A stretch of DNA of 64,000 nt from Pseudoxanthomonas sp. (GCF_027498035.1 NZ_CP114978.1:1612001-1676000); one strand, 5' to 3'; positions 8,668 to 18,676 are shown, numbered from the stretch's first letter. Made by a program: numbers and translations. Notes: generated by a model from the letters alone, not told the origin.

Positions 8668-11600
8668 TCAGCGCCCCTGCAACGCCACCACCCGCTGCGC
8701 CAGCCTCTTCGGACTGACACCGCTGCGCGCACCCAGCTCCTGGGCGAACAGCGATACACGCAGCTCTTCGATGTCCCAGCGCAGCGCCTGCCACTCGTCG
8801 GACTGCGCACGACCCAATGCCGCGGCGTCTTCCAGCGCCTGCACGAACGGCGCCAGCTCCAGCATGCGCTGCTGGTCGCGAGTGGGGTCGCGCTTGGCGC
8901 GTTCGGCGCGCAGCTTCATCGCCTTGAGATAGCGTGGGAACTGGGCCAGCGCCTCGGCCGGCGTCTGCCGCAGGAAGCCTGGATGCACCAGCGCAGCCAG
9001 CTGCGCGTGCAGGTCGTCCAGGTTGCCGCGCGCCCAGCCCATCAATGGCGCTTCCAGTTCCGGCTTGAGCTCGGCCACCGCGCCCAGGATCGCCTCGGCC
9101 AGCTTGAGGCGCTCCATGGCCTCACCGAACAGGCCTTTACCGGCCACATCGCGGCGTTGCGCGAACGTACCGGGATCGCGAATCTCGCCCAGCCCTTCGG
9201 CCAGCACCGCATTCAACGCCGCATCGACGATATCGCCGCGCAGGCGCTCCTGCGATTCCAGCGCCGCGTACAACAGCCCGGTCTTGGGTGACACCGGGAG
9301 TTGCTTGCGCGCCTGCTTGACCTTGTCGGCCAGGGCGATCTCCAGCAAGCGGCGCACACCCTTGGGATGCGCCGAGGCGGCCTGCGCGCGATCGGCGAAA
9401 ATCCGCAATGCGGCGCTGTCGCCCTCATCCACCAGCGCCGGATACGCCGGCACGCCGGCTTCGCCCGGCACCTGCAGCGGGATCGGATCGTGCGGGAAAG
9501 TGTGCAGGCCTTCGCTGGCCAACGCGCGTCCGGCGCGGGCAGCGAAGGCATGGCCGGCGCGCGTGCCGAAGCGTTCGCGCAGCGCGTCCAGGTCACGCGA
9601 TGAGGCCAGCACCTTGCCGTCTTCATCGCGCAGGCGCAGATGCATGCGCAGGTGTGGCTCCAACGCGGCCTCGTCGAAATCCAGCGCACTCACTGGTACG
9701 CCAACCGCCTTGGACAGGAACCGCGCCAGCTCACCGCGCAAGTCATCGGCCGACGGCTTGCTGAAGGCCTCATAGAACGCGCGCCCGAAATCCGGCGCCG
9801 GCACGAAGTTGCGCCGCTGCGCCTTGGGCAGAGAGCGGATCAGCCCGGCAGCCTTTTCCGCGACGAAGCCTGGCGCCAGCCACGACAGTCGCGTGGGATC
9901 GAGCGCGTTGAGCAGGTGCAGCGGAATCTCCAGCGTCACGCCGTCGTCTTCCGCGCCCGGCTCGAACTTGTATTGCAGCGGCAGGCGCGCATCGCCCAGC
10001 GCGAAGTACTTCGGATAGCGATCGGCCTCGCTGCCTTCGCCGGGCAGTAGGTCGACCAGTGACCAGCGCAACGTTTGGCGTTTGTCTTCGGCCAGCGTCT
10101 TCCACCAGGCATCCAGCCCGGACGCCGAATGCAGCTCGCCTGGAATGCGATCCAGATACCAGCGCGCCTGCCAGCCCTCGTCGGCGACGATGCCGGCGCG
10201 GCGCAGCTTGGCTTCTTCCTCATGCGCGGTCGCCAGCACCTTGCCGTTGTCGGCGACGAACGCAGCGCGCGTGTTGATCTCGCCCGGCACCAAGCCTTGG
10301 CGCACGAACAGCTCATGCGCCTCGCCCGGCGCGATGCGCCCGTAGTGCACCGGTTTCTTCGGCGCCAGCACCAGCCCGAACAGGCTGATCTGCTCCGAGG
10401 CCAGCACCTGACCCTGCGCGCGCGACCAGTGCGGATCGAAGTGCTTGCGCGCCAGCAGTTGCGGCACCTCGGCGATCACCCAGTCCGGTTCGATCGACGC
10501 ATTGGTCAGGCCCCACACGCGCTGGGTGTCCAGCAGCGTGGCCACCAGCACCCAGGCCGGCGGCTTCTTGGCTAGCGCCGAGCCGGGGAACAGATGGAAG
10601 CGGCGCTGGCGCGCCGCGAGGAAATCGCCTTTCTCGGTGCGGTGACCGACCTGCGTGGGCAGGCCGGCAATCAGCGCGCGATGCAGCGACTGATAGGCCG
10701 CGCTGCGTTCGCGCTCGCTGATACGTGAAGCAAAACCGGGGTCAGAGTCGACTTTCCCCGTGCTTGCATCACCACCGGCGGCCCCCGTTGGGAAACTCGA
10801 CTCTGACCCCGGTTTTGCCTTGCCCTCGCGCGCCAGCCGCGCGGCGCGATGCAACTCGCCCCGCGTCGGACGCGAGGATGGCTTGCCTTCGCCCGCGACA
10901 AGCGCGGCCGGCGAACCGGCCAGCAGCGGCTCCATCGACGCCAGTACCGGCTCTTCGGCCCAGCCCAGCTCCTCGCACAGCAGGCGCAGCTGACGATGCA
11001 GCTCGCGCCACTCGCGCATGCGCAGGAAGCCGAGGAAATGCCGCCCGCACCAGTCGCGCAGCTTGGACTGGGTGAGGTCCTCGTGCGCCTGGCGATAGCC
11101 GTCCCACAGCCGCAGGATGCCGACGAATTCCGAACGCGCATCTGCAAATTTTGCGTGTGCGTTGTCGGCCGCTTCCCGCGCTTCCGGCGGACGCTCGCGC
11201 GGGTCCTGGATGCCCAGAAATGCGGCGATCACCAGCATCGGCCGCAGACAGCCGTGTGCCTGCGCGGCGACCAGCATGCGCGCCAGCTTCACGTCCACCG
11301 GCAGGCGCGCCATCCTGCGGCCCACTTCGGTCAGCTTGCGCAGGCCGTGGCGGTCGGCGTCGGTGACCGCGCCCAGCTCGACCAACTGCTGCCAGCCATC
11401 GGCCACGGCACGCTCGTCCGGCGCCTCCAGGAACGGGAAATCCTCGATCCGTCCCAGTCCCAGCTGCAACATCCGTAGGATCACCCCGGCCAGCGACGAG
11501 CGCCGGATTTCCGGGTCGGTGTAGCGCGGGCGCTCCTCGAAATCGGCCTGGGAAAACAGCCGTACGCAGATGCCTTCGGCCACGCGTCCGCAGCGGCCCA

Positions 11601-12819
11601 TGCGCTGGTTGGCGCTGGCCTGGCTGATCGGCTCGATGTGCAGGCGGTCCAGCTTCTGGCGCGGGCTGTAGCGCTTGACCCGGGCGAAGCCAGGATCGAC
11701 CACATAGCGAATGCGCGGCACCGTCAGCGAGGTCTCGGCGACATTGGTGGCCAGCACGATGCGTCGCTGCGAACCCGGATTGAACACCGCGTCCTGGTCG
11801 CTGGCCGACAGCCGCGCGTACAGCGGCAGTACTTCGGTGTGGCGGTACTTGCGGCGTTCCAGCGCCTGGTGCGCATCGCGGATCTCGCGCTCGCCCGGCA
11901 GGAAGATCAGCACGTCGCCGCGCGCGTCCTCGCGGGTGATCTCGTCCACGGCGGCGACGATGGCCTCGTTGACGCTGCGCTCGTTGCCGCCGTCCTGCGC
12001 GTCCTCGTCTTCGCCACCGGGCGCGACCTCGTTCAGCGGGCGATAGCGCACCTCCACCGGATAGGTGCGGCCTTCCACGCTGACCACCGGCGCATCGTCG
12101 AAATGCGCGGCAAAGCGTGAGGTGTCGATGGTGGCCGAGGTCACGATCACCTTCAGGTCGCGGCGTTTGGCCAGCAGCTGCTTCAGGTAACCCAGCAGGA
12201 AGTCGATGTTGAGGCTGCGTTCGTGCGCCTCGTCGACGATGATCGTGTCGTAGCTGGACAGCCAGCGGTCACTGGCGATCTCCGCCAGCAGGATGCCGTC
12301 GGTCATGAACTTGATGCGGGTGTCGTCGCCAACGTTGTCGTTGAAGCGCACCTGGTAGCCGACCGCCCCGCCCATCGGCACCTGCAGCTCTTCGGCCACG
12401 CGCCGGGCCACCGCACGCGCGGCGATGCGGCGCGGCTGGGTACAGCCGATCATCCCGGCCACGCCACGCCCGGCGGCCAGGCACAGCTTGGGCAGCTGGG
12501 TGGTCTTGCCCGAACCGGTTTCACCAGCGATCACCACGACCTGGTGCTCGCGGATGAGTGCGACGATCTGCTCGCCTTCACGTGCAATCGGCAGCGCTTC
12601 ATCCAAGGTCACTCGCGGCAACGAGGCGGCGCGTGCCTGACATGCACGCACCGACGCCTGCAGCGCCTGGCCGAAGCGTTCGCGCAGCTGCGTGTCGTCG
12701 GGCTTGGCCTTCCAGCGCGACCACAGGCCGTGCAGGCGGCCACGGTCCCGGCTCAGCGCGCCATCGATGGCACGCCGGGCGGCGTCAGGGTGTTCGGGGA
12801 GCGATGCGATTGATGCCAT
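8668..12819 (-). CDS. hrpA: ATP-dependent RNA helicase HrpA (DEAH-box)
   Basis: 1383 residues, somewhat longer than E. coli HrpA (1300). The DEAH/RHA helicase core is intact: Walker A GETGSGKTT (Lys105), DEAHERS (Asp196), SAT, and the QRMGRCGR motif VI, followed by the helicase-associated and HrpA-specific C-terminal domains. HrpA resolves stalled ribosomes and processes mRNA in E. coli. Residues about 668-696 (AKPGSESSFPTGAAGGDASTG and following) are encoded by a palindromic element inserted without breaking the frame; the residues are small, polar and loop-like. The ATG at 12819 lies in an AT-rich divergent region shared with dps. Confidence 0.95.
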   Translation of the reverse strand: MASIASLPEHPDAARRAIDGALSRDRGRLHGLWSRWKAKPDDTQLRERFGQALQASVRACQARAASLPRVTLDEALPIAREGEQIVALIREHQVVVIAGETGSGKTTQLPKLCLAAGRGVAGMIGCTQPRRIAARAVARRVAEELQVPMGGAVGYQVRFNDNVGDDTRIKFMTDGILLAEIASDRWLSSYDTIIVDEAHERSLNIDFLLGYLKQLLAKRRDLKVIVTSATIDTSRFAAHFDDAPVVSVEGRTYPVEVRYRPLNEVAPGGEDEDAQDGGNERSVNEAIVAAVDEITREDARGDVLIFLPGEREIRDAHQALERRKYRHTEVLPLYARLSASDQDAVFNPGSQRRIVLATNVAETSLTVPRIRYVVDPGFARVKRYSPRQKLDRLHIEPISQASANQRMGRCGRVAEGICVRLFSQADFEERPRYTDPEIRRSSLAGVILRMLQLGLGRIEDFPFLEAPDERAVADGWQQLVELGAVTDADRHGLRKLTEVGRRMARLPVDVKLARMLVAAQAHGCLRPMLVIAAFLGIQDPRERPPEAREAADNAHAKFADARSEFVGILRLWDGYRQAHEDLTQSKLRDWCGRHFLGFLRMREWRELHRQLRLLCEELGWAEEPVLASMEPLLAGSPAALVAGEGKPSSRPTRGELHRAARLAREGKAKPGSESSFPTGAAGGDASTGKVDSDPGFASRISERERSAAYQSLHRALIAGLPTQVGHRTEKGDFLAARQRRFHLFPGSALAKKPPAWVLVATLLDTQRVWGLTNASIEPDWVIAEVPQLLARKHFDPHWSRAQGQVLASEQISLFGLVLAPKKPVHYGRIAPGEAHELFVRQGLVPGEINTRAAFVADNGKVLATAHEEEAKLRRAGIVADEGWQARWYLDRIPGELHSASGLDAWWKTLAEDKRQTLRWSLVDLLPGEGSEADRYPKYFALGDARLPLQYKFEPGAEDDGVTLEIPLHLLNALDPTRLSWLAPGFVAEKAAGLIRSLPKAQRRNFVPAPDFGRAFYEAFSKPSADDLRGELARFLSKAVGVPVSALDFDEAALEPHLRMHLRLRDEDGKVLASSRDLDALRERFGTRAGHAFAARAGRALASEGLHTFPHDPIPLQVPGEAGVPAYPALVDEGDSAALRIFADRAQAASAHPKGVRRLLEIALADKVKQARKQLPVSPKTGLLYAALESQERLRGDIVDAALNAVLAEGLGEIRDPGTFAQRRDVAGKGLFGEAMERLKLAEAILGAVAELKPELEAPLMGWARGNLDDLHAQLAALVHPGFLRQTPAEALAQFPRYLKAMKLRAERAKRDPTRDQQRMLELAPFVQALEDAAALGRAQSDEWQALRWDIEELRVSLFAQELGARSGVSPKRLAQRVVALQGR
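10732..10816. repeat. REP-like palindromic element inside hrpA
   Basis: Two 27-base arms (10732-10758 and 10790-10816) are inverted copies with one mismatch and a 31-base loop. The left arm contains ACCGGGGTCAGAGTCGA. The whole element lies within the hrpA coding sequence and is read through in frame. I recall similar GGGGTCAGAGTCGA-type palindromes scattered in Xanthomonadaceae genomes, where REP-like elements are mobilised by RAYT transposases; that link is inference. In mRNA it would form a very stable hairpin. No other full copy was noticed in this window. Confidence 0.85.
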
Positions 12820-12903
12820 GAATCGATTGTTCTAGATCTTTTGATTACTAATCTTTATCTATCCTGTTTATTGTGACCCATCGCCACTGACCGGAGACCC
12901 TCC

Positions 12904-13449
12904 ATGGCCAAGACCAAGACCGCACCGAAGACCAAGAAGAAGGCAACCCCGCTCGCCGCCGCCCCCAGCGCGCCGAACGTGGACATCGGCATCACTGCCG
13001 CCGCCCGCAAGGAAATCGCCGACGGCCTGTCGCATTTCCTGGCCGATGCCTACACCCTGTACCTGAAGACCCACAACTTCCACTGGAACGTGACCGGGCC
13101 GATGTTCAACTCCCTGCACACCATGTTCGAAGGCCAGTACACCGAGCAGTGGGCTGCCCTGGACGAAGTGGCCGAGCGCATCCGCGCGCTGGGTTACAAC
13201 GCGCCGGGTTCCTACACCGAGTTCGTCAAGCTGACCTCGATTCCCGAAGAACCCGGCCTGTCCAACAGCGCCGACTGGAAGGAAATGGTCCGCCAGCTGG
13301 TCGTCGGCAACGAGGCGGTCTGCCGGACCGCCCGCCTCACCCTCAAGACCGCCGACGACGGCAACGACGACCCGACCGTGGACCTGATGACCCAGCGCCT
13401 GAACACCCACGAGAAGTACGCGTGGATGCTGCGTTCGCTGCTGCAGTAA
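12904..13449 (+). CDS. dps: Dps-type DNA-binding ferritin
   Basis: 181 residues. Dps forms dodecamers that store iron, detoxify peroxide and compact DNA in starvation. The Lys/Thr-rich N-terminal tail (MAKTKTAPKTKKKATPL) is the DNA-binding type. The ferroxidase-site signature is present: KTHNFHWNVTGPMF, then LHTMFEGQYTEQW and LDEVAERIRALG supplying the inter-subunit His, Asp and Glu ligands. A GGAG ribosome-binding site lies upstream of the ATG. The divergent spacer to hrpA is unusually AT-rich (about 12830-12880) and probably holds both promoters; OxyR control is common for dps, but no clean OxyR site can be read. Confidence 0.93.
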   Translation: MAKTKTAPKTKKKATPLAAAPSAPNVDIGITAAARKEIADGLSHFLADAYTLYLKTHNFHWNVTGPMFNSLHTMFEGQYTEQWAALDEVAERIRALGYNAPGSYTEFVKLTSIPEEPGLSNSADWKEMVRQLVVGNEAVCRTARLTLKTADDGNDDPTVDLMTQRLNTHEKYAWMLRSLLQ

Positions 13450-13550
13450 GGGTTCGGCCTAGCCTGCGCAGCAGGCGAGGCCTCCCGGCATTTGCCGCGC
13501 AAATACCGGGCCCCAGCTTCGCGGCCTCCAATCCCCTCGCCTTCGGCGCG

Positions 13551-13571
13551 CCCCCTTGCTAAGGGGGCTTT
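13551..13571 (+). terminator. probable terminator of dps
   Basis: Inverted repeat CCCCCTT-GCT-AAGGGGG (13551-13567) followed by a short CTTT run, about 100 bases past the dps stop. The stem is GC-rich and perfect, but the T-run is weak. Confidence 0.5.
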
Positions 13572-13631
13572 CCACCAGAAAGCTTCCTTCAGCGTCTTTT
13601 CGAGGCGTTTGGAATTTTCTGGCACGTCAAG

Positions 13632-13663
13632 GCACAACGCCCGGCCCTCGCCGGGCGTTGTGC
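13632..13663. repeat. 13-bp perfect inverted repeat upstream of recQ
   Basis: Arms 13632-13644 and 13651-13663 (GCACAACGCCCGG and its complement) with loop CCCTCG. It has no T-run, so it is not a typical intrinsic terminator. It ends 38 bases before the recQ ATG and could be a read-through blocker or a regulatory hairpin. Confidence 0.6.
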
Positions 13664-13701
13664 GTCTGGGGCCTGAGACGCCGGCCCGGTATCCTGTGCG
13701 C

Positions 13702-15498
13702 ATGCAGGAACGTGCTCTAGAACTTCTCCACCGCGTGTTTGGCCACGCGGGTTTTCGCGGCGAACAGGCCGCCATCGTCGAACATGTCGCTAGTGGCCAC
13801 GATGCCCTGGTGCTGATGCCCACCGGCGGCGGCAAGTCGCTGTGCTACCAGGTGCCGGCGCTGCTGCGCGAGGGCACCGCGATCGTGGTGTCGCCGCTGA
13901 TCGCGTTGATGCAGGATCAGGTCGAAGCGCTGCGCCAGCTGGGCGTGCGCGCCGAATTCCTCAATTCCTCGCTGGAAGCCGGCGAGGCGCAGCGGGTCGA
14001 ACGCGAACTGCTGGCCGGTGAACTCGACCTGCTCTACGTCGCCCCCGAGCGGTTGCTGACCGGGCGTTTCCTGTCGCTGCTGGACCGCGCCAAGATCGGC
14101 CTGTTCGCCATCGACGAGGCGCATTGCGTATCGCAGTGGGGCCACGACTTCCGCCCCGAATACCGCCAGCTCACCGTCCTGCACGAGCGCTGGCCCGACA
14201 TCCCGCGCATCGCCCTGACCGCCACGGCCGATCCGCCGACCCAGGCCGAGATCGCCGAGCGCCTGCAGCTGGAAGGCGCGCGCCGCTTCGTCAGTTCCTT
14301 CGACCGGCCCAACATCCGCTACACCGTCGTGCAGAAGGACAACGGCCGCCGCCAGCTGCAGGACTTCCTGCAGGACCACAAGGGTTCGGCCGGCATCGTC
14401 TACTGCATGTCGCGCAAGAAGGTCGAGCAGACCGCCGAGTTCCTGCGCGAGAAAGGCTTCGACGCCCTGCCTTATCACGCCGGCCTGGATGCGCAGGTGC
14501 GCGCGAACAACCAGCGCCGCTTCCTGCGCGAGGACGGCATCGTCATGTGCGCGACCATCGCCTTCGGCATGGGTATCGACAAGCCGAACGTGCGCTTCGT
14601 CGCCCATACCGACCTGCCCAAATCGCTGGAGGGCTATTACCAGGAGACCGGCCGCGCCGGCCGCGACGGCGAGCCCGCGCAGGCGTGGCTGGCCTACGGC
14701 CTGGGTGACGTGGTGCTGCTCAAGCAGATGATCGAACAGGGCGAAGCCTCCGAAGAGCGCAAGCGCCTGGAGCGACGCAAGTTGGACCAGCTGCTGGGCT
14801 ATTGCGAATCCATGCAGTGCCGGCGCCAGGTACTGCTGGCCGGCTTCGGCGAGAACTACCCCAACGCCTGCGGCAACTGCGACAACTGCCTGACCCCGGC
14901 CGCCAGCTGGGACGCCACCGATGCCGCGCGCAAGGCACTGAGCTGCGTCTACCGCAGCGGCCAGCGCTTCGGCGCGGCCCATATGATCGACGTATTGCGC
15001 GGCGCCGACACCGAGCGCATCCGCACGCTCGGCCACGACAAGCTGTCCACCTATGGCATTGGCGAGGACCTGGATGCGGCGATGTGGCGCGGCGTGTTCC
15101 GCCAATTGGTGGCCGCCAGCGTGCTGGAGGTCGATGCCGAGGGATACGGCGGCCTGCGCCTGACCGCCTCGGCCAAGCCGATCCTGCAAGGCCAGCAGAC
15201 CGTGCTGCTGCGCAAGGACTCGCCGAAGCTGCGCCAGCGCGAACGCGGCACTGCGCCGACGGTGCAGGTCTCCGAATACGATGCGCCGCTGTTCGACGCG
15301 CTGCGGCAGATGCGCGCGCGCCTGGCCAAGGAACAGAACGTGCCGGCCTACGTGATCTTCCACGACGCCACCCTGCGCACCATCGCCGAGCAGCGCCCGC
15401 AGAGCATGGGCGAACTGGCACGCGTCGGCGGCGTCGGCGGCAGCAAGCTGGACCGCTATGGCGCCAGCCTGCTGGAAGTCGTGCGCGAGGCGGGCTGA
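13702..15498 (+). CDS. recQ: ATP-dependent DNA helicase RecQ
   Basis: 598 residues from the ATG at 13702. RecQ unwinds DNA 3'-5' in recombination and replication repair. Visible elements: Walker A MPTGGGKSLCYQVP, DEAH box FAIDEAHCVSQWGHDFRPEY, motif VI QETGRAGRDG, the zinc-binding cysteines of the RQC region (CRRQVLLAGFGENYPNACGN with a following CDNC), and a C-terminal HRDC domain. Length agrees with E. coli RecQ (about 610). The frame is open upstream to 13492, but that part is not family sequence. A TATCCT hexamer at 13690-13695 ends six bases before the ATG and there is no ribosome-binding site, suggesting a leaderless transcript. Confidence 0.95.
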   Translation: MQERALELLHRVFGHAGFRGEQAAIVEHVASGHDALVLMPTGGGKSLCYQVPALLREGTAIVVSPLIALMQDQVEALRQLGVRAEFLNSSLEAGEAQRVERELLAGELDLLYVAPERLLTGRFLSLLDRAKIGLFAIDEAHCVSQWGHDFRPEYRQLTVLHERWPDIPRIALTATADPPTQAEIAERLQLEGARRFVSSFDRPNIRYTVVQKDNGRRQLQDFLQDHKGSAGIVYCMSRKKVEQTAEFLREKGFDALPYHAGLDAQVRANNQRRFLREDGIVMCATIAFGMGIDKPNVRFVAHTDLPKSLEGYYQETGRAGRDGEPAQAWLAYGLGDVVLLKQMIEQGEASEERKRLERRKLDQLLGYCESMQCRRQVLLAGFGENYPNACGNCDNCLTPAASWDATDAARKALSCVYRSGQRFGAAHMIDVLRGADTERIRTLGHDKLSTYGIGEDLDAAMWRGVFRQLVAASVLEVDAEGYGGLRLTASAKPILQGQQTVLLRKDSPKLRQRERGTAPTVQVSEYDAPLFDALRQMRARLAKEQNVPAYVIFHDATLRTIAEQRPQSMGELARVGGVGGSKLDRYGASLLEVVREAG

Positions 15499-15547
15499 TC
15501 GCATTCCACCGGCAACACCAATACACACCTTTCCAGCGGACATCGTC

Positions 15548-16117
15548 ATGAGCGGCTATTGCAGCTTCGCCCCCGGCCACCCGGTCCACGCCAGTTACCA
15601 CGACACCGAATACGGCTTTCCGCAACGCGAGGAATCCGAGCTATTCGAACGCCTGCTGCTGGAGATCAACCAGGCCGGGCTGAGCTGGGAAACCATCCTG
15701 CGCAAGCGCGAGCACTTCCGTGCAGCCTATGGTGCATTCGACGTGGACACGGTGGCCGCCTACGGTGAGGCCGACATCGCCCGGCTGATGGCTGACGCCG
15801 GGATCATCCGCAACCGGCTCAAGGTGCTGGCCGCGATCCACAATGCCCAGGTCATCCAGACCCTGCGCACCTCGCACGGTGGCTTCGCCCAATGGCTGGA
15901 TGCGCACCATCCGATGGAAAAAGCCGACTGGGTGAAGCTGTTCAAGAAAACCTTCCGTTTCACCGGCGGCGAGATCACCGGGGAATTTTTGATGAGCCTG
16001 GGATACCTGCCGGGGGCACACCACGAAGGATGCCCGGCATTTGCAGCGGCGGCGAAGAAAAAGCCGGCGTGGATGCAGGTGGACAAGCCGTTGAAGTCGG
16101 CGAAGACGAAGAAGTAA
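15548..16117 (+). CDS. tag: DNA-3-methyladenine glycosylase I
   Basis: 189 residues. Tag excises 3-methyladenine from alkylated DNA. The start MSGYCSFAPG with YHDTEYGFP matches the family, giving zinc ligands Cys5 and His18, completed by GAHHEGCPAF near the C-terminus. The conserved INQAGLSWETILRKRE segment and the IIRNRLKV region of the fold are present. It follows recQ by 49 bases and may be co-transcribed, which makes a small repair unit. The C-terminal tail is lysine-rich. Confidence 0.93.
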   Translation: MSGYCSFAPGHPVHASYHDTEYGFPQREESELFERLLLEINQAGLSWETILRKREHFRAAYGAFDVDTVAAYGEADIARLMADAGIIRNRLKVLAAIHNAQVIQTLRTSHGGFAQWLDAHHPMEKADWVKLFKKTFRFTGGEITGEFLMSLGYLPGAHHEGCPAFAAAAKKKPAWMQVDKPLKSAKTKK

Positions 16118-16501
<384 letters not shown>

Positions 16502-17266
16502 TCAGACGCCCATATACCGATGCGGCCGATGGTTGAACATCAGCACCAGGCTCAACACCACCGCGCCCAGCGCCGAATACAGCACCTTCGACGGCGCCAG
16601 GGTGAAACACGCCACCAGCATCAGCACGCCATCGAACGTCATCTGCACGCGCCCCGCACTGATCCCGCGCGAACGCTGCAGGTAGACCGCCAGGATGCCC
16701 ACGCCGCCCAGGCTGGCGCGGTGGCGGATGAAGAACAGGATGCCCATGCCGACCAGCGCACCGCCTACCAGCGCCGAATACAGCGGCGTCACGTGCGCGT
16801 AATCGGCCCAGCGCGGCAGCAGGTCGGTCAGCACGCCGCAAGCGGCCACCGCCACGAACGTCTTGATGGTGAATTCCCAGCCCATCCGGCGCACCGACAG
16901 CCAGTAGAACGGCAGGTTCACCAGCACGAACAGCAGGCCGAAATTCCAGCCCAGCGCGTAATGCGCCAGGAACGCCACCCCGGCCATGCCACCGATCATC
17001 AACCCGCCCTTGGCGAACACCGCCAGCCCCAGCGAGGCGGTCAGCGTCGCCAGCACCATGCCCTGCACGTCCTCGGCGATGGAATGGTGGTACGCGCGGT
17101 CATCGACCTCGGTGCCGGCTGAATCCGGCGGCGGCGTCAACGGACCGGACGTCACCACCACGCCGGGCGGCGAATGGTCAGCGCCACCATCGTCCAGGCC
17201 GACCTCCGGCGCAGGCGTCAGTCCATCGAGGGCGGGATCTTCAGAGGGCGGCTTGGAGTGCGGCAC
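16502..17266 (-). CDS. YitT family membrane protein
   Basis: 254 residues from a GTG start. After an acidic, proline-rich N-terminal region of about 75 residues come five or six hydrophobic helices, including GMVLATLTASLGLAVFAKGG, GMAGVAFLAHYALGWNFGLLF and a last helix ending in MFNHRPHRYMGV. This is the YitT/DUF161 type of integral membrane protein, whose transport function is not firmly known. The extended N-terminus is soluble and may be partly mis-started; an internal start nearer AEDVQGMVL would leave the membrane domain intact. It lies downstream of pilU on the same strand. Confidence 0.8.
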   Translation of the reverse strand: MPHSKPPSEDPALDGLTPAPEVGLDDGGADHSPPGVVVTSGPLTPPPDSAGTEVDDRAYHHSIAEDVQGMVLATLTASLGLAVFAKGGLMIGGMAGVAFLAHYALGWNFGLLFVLVNLPFYWLSVRRMGWEFTIKTFVAVAACGVLTDLLPRWADYAHVTPLYSALVGGALVGMGILFFIRHRASLGGVGILAVYLQRSRGISAGRVQMTFDGVLMLVACFTLAPSKVLYSALGAVVLSLVLMFNHRPHRYMGV

Positions 17267-17367
17267 GGCGATGGCAGGCGTGGGCGGCGCTGCATTCTAC
17301 TGGGTGCACCGCGGCAATTCCGTCACATCTGAAACTTCATGGCAGCCGCCATGCCACCACCAAACGA

Positions 17368-17397
17368 CAACGGCCGCACCCGAAGGCACGACCGTTG
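17368..17397 (-). terminator. terminator hairpin after pilU
   Basis: Read on the minus strand, CAACGG...CCGTTG arms enclose CGTGCC-TTCG-GGTGCG, with two wobble pairs and a TTCG tetraloop, followed by TCGTTTGG. It starts 25 bases past the pilU stop. Confidence 0.6.
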
Positions 17398-17421
17398 CAT
17401 GCAATGCAGGAGATTTCGGCG

Positions 17422-18552
17422 TTAGCGGACTTCCGCCACCTCGACGCCGTCCAGGCCCTGGGCCAGGGTGCGGGCATCGCCGCCCTGGGCCAGCTTGATG
17501 CGCAGGCGCACCTCGTTCTGCGAGTCGGCGTAACGCAGCGCATCCTCGTAGGAAATCTCGCCAGCCTGGTACAGCTCGAACAGGCTCTGGTCGAAGGTCT
17601 TCATGCCCAGGTTGGTCGACTCCTTCATGACCTCCTTGAGCTTGTGGATCTCGCCGTCGCGGATGTAGTCCTGGATCAGCGGCGTGCCCAGCATGATCTC
17701 CATCGCCACGCGGCGGGCCTTGCCATCGGGCGTAGGCACCAGCTGCTGGGCGACCACGCCCCTGAGGTTCAGCGACAGGTCCATCAACAACTGGTTGCGG
17801 CGGTCTTCGGGGAAGAAGTTGATGATGCGGTCCATCGCCTGGTTGGCGTTGTTGGCGTGCAGCGTGCATAGCACCAGGTGGCCGGTTTCGGCGAAGGCGA
17901 TCGCATGGTCCATGCCTTCGCGGGTGCGCACCTCGCCGATCATGATCACGTCCGGCGCCTGGCGCAGGGTGTTCTTCAGCGCGTTCTCCCAGCTGTCGGT
18001 GTCGATGCCGACCTCGCGCTGGGTGATGATGCAGCCCTCGTGCTTGTGCACGAACTCGATCGGGTCCTCGATGGTGATGATGTGGCCGGTCGAATTGAGG
18101 TTGCGGTAGCCGATCATCGCCGCCAGCGAAGTCGACTTGCCGGTGCCGGTGGCGCCGACGAAAAGAATGATGCCGCGCTTGGTCATCGCCAGGGTCTTGA
18201 TGATCGGCGGCAGGTTCAGCTCATCGACACTGGGGATCTTGGTCTCGATCCGGCGCAGCACCATGCCCACCTGGTTGCGCTGGTAGAAGCAGCTGACGCG
18301 GAAGCGCCCCACGCCGGCCACGCCGATGGCGAAGTTGCACTCGTGGGTCTTTTCGAATTCCTCGCGCTGGGCTGGGGTCATCACGTTCAGCACCAGGTCG
18401 CGCGACTGCTGCGGCGTCAGCGGCGTCTGGGTGATCGGCGAGAGCTTGCCGTGCACCTTGATCGACGGCGGCATGCCCGAGGTGATGAACAGGTCCGACG
18501 CCTTCTGGTGCGCCATCAGCTTGAGGAACGAGGTGAAGTCGATGGTGCTCAT
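17422..18552 (-). CDS. pilU: type IV pilus retraction ATPase PilU
   Basis: 376 residues. PilU is the PilT-like accessory ATPase that assists pilus retraction. Walker A GATGTGKST (133-141), Asp box ITIEDPIEFVHKHEG, Walker B-like IMIGEVRTREG and the His box TGHLVLCTLHANNANQ are all present. It is distinguished from PilT by the longer C-terminal tail (after MKTFDQSLFELYQAGEI) and position. It follows pilT by 124 bases. The pilT-pilU pair divergent from yggS-proC is the arrangement also seen in Pseudomonas aeruginosa. Confidence 0.95.
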   Translation of the reverse strand: MSTIDFTSFLKLMAHQKASDLFITSGMPPSIKVHGKLSPITQTPLTPQQSRDLVLNVMTPAQREEFEKTHECNFAIGVAGVGRFRVSCFYQRNQVGMVLRRIETKIPSVDELNLPPIIKTLAMTKRGIILFVGATGTGKSTSLAAMIGYRNLNSTGHIITIEDPIEFVHKHEGCIITQREVGIDTDSWENALKNTLRQAPDVIMIGEVRTREGMDHAIAFAETGHLVLCTLHANNANQAMDRIINFFPEDRRNQLLMDLSLNLRGVVAQQLVPTPDGKARRVAMEIMLGTPLIQDYIRDGEIHKLKEVMKESTNLGMKTFDQSLFELYQAGEISYEDALRYADSQNEVRLRIKLAQGGDARTLAQGLDGVEVAEVR

Positions 18553-18676
18553 CTTTTTCTCCGGGAGCCGGACACCGCGAGCCGATGGCCGGAAAACGAT
18601 ACGGAACCCTCGCGAACCGCGCGCCGCGCAGGCAGCGCACCGGTCGACACCTGCCGATGCAGGCGCCCCGCCCGCA

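Noticed and set aside
12820..12903. OxyR site before dps
   Set aside because: ATAG-N7-CTAT spacing could not be matched; only an AT-rich stretch with short palindromes is present.
13717..15549. A 610-codon open frame antisense to recQ
   Set aside because: Composition is low-complexity Ala/Gly/Gln/His and it overlaps the fully conserved RecQ frame.
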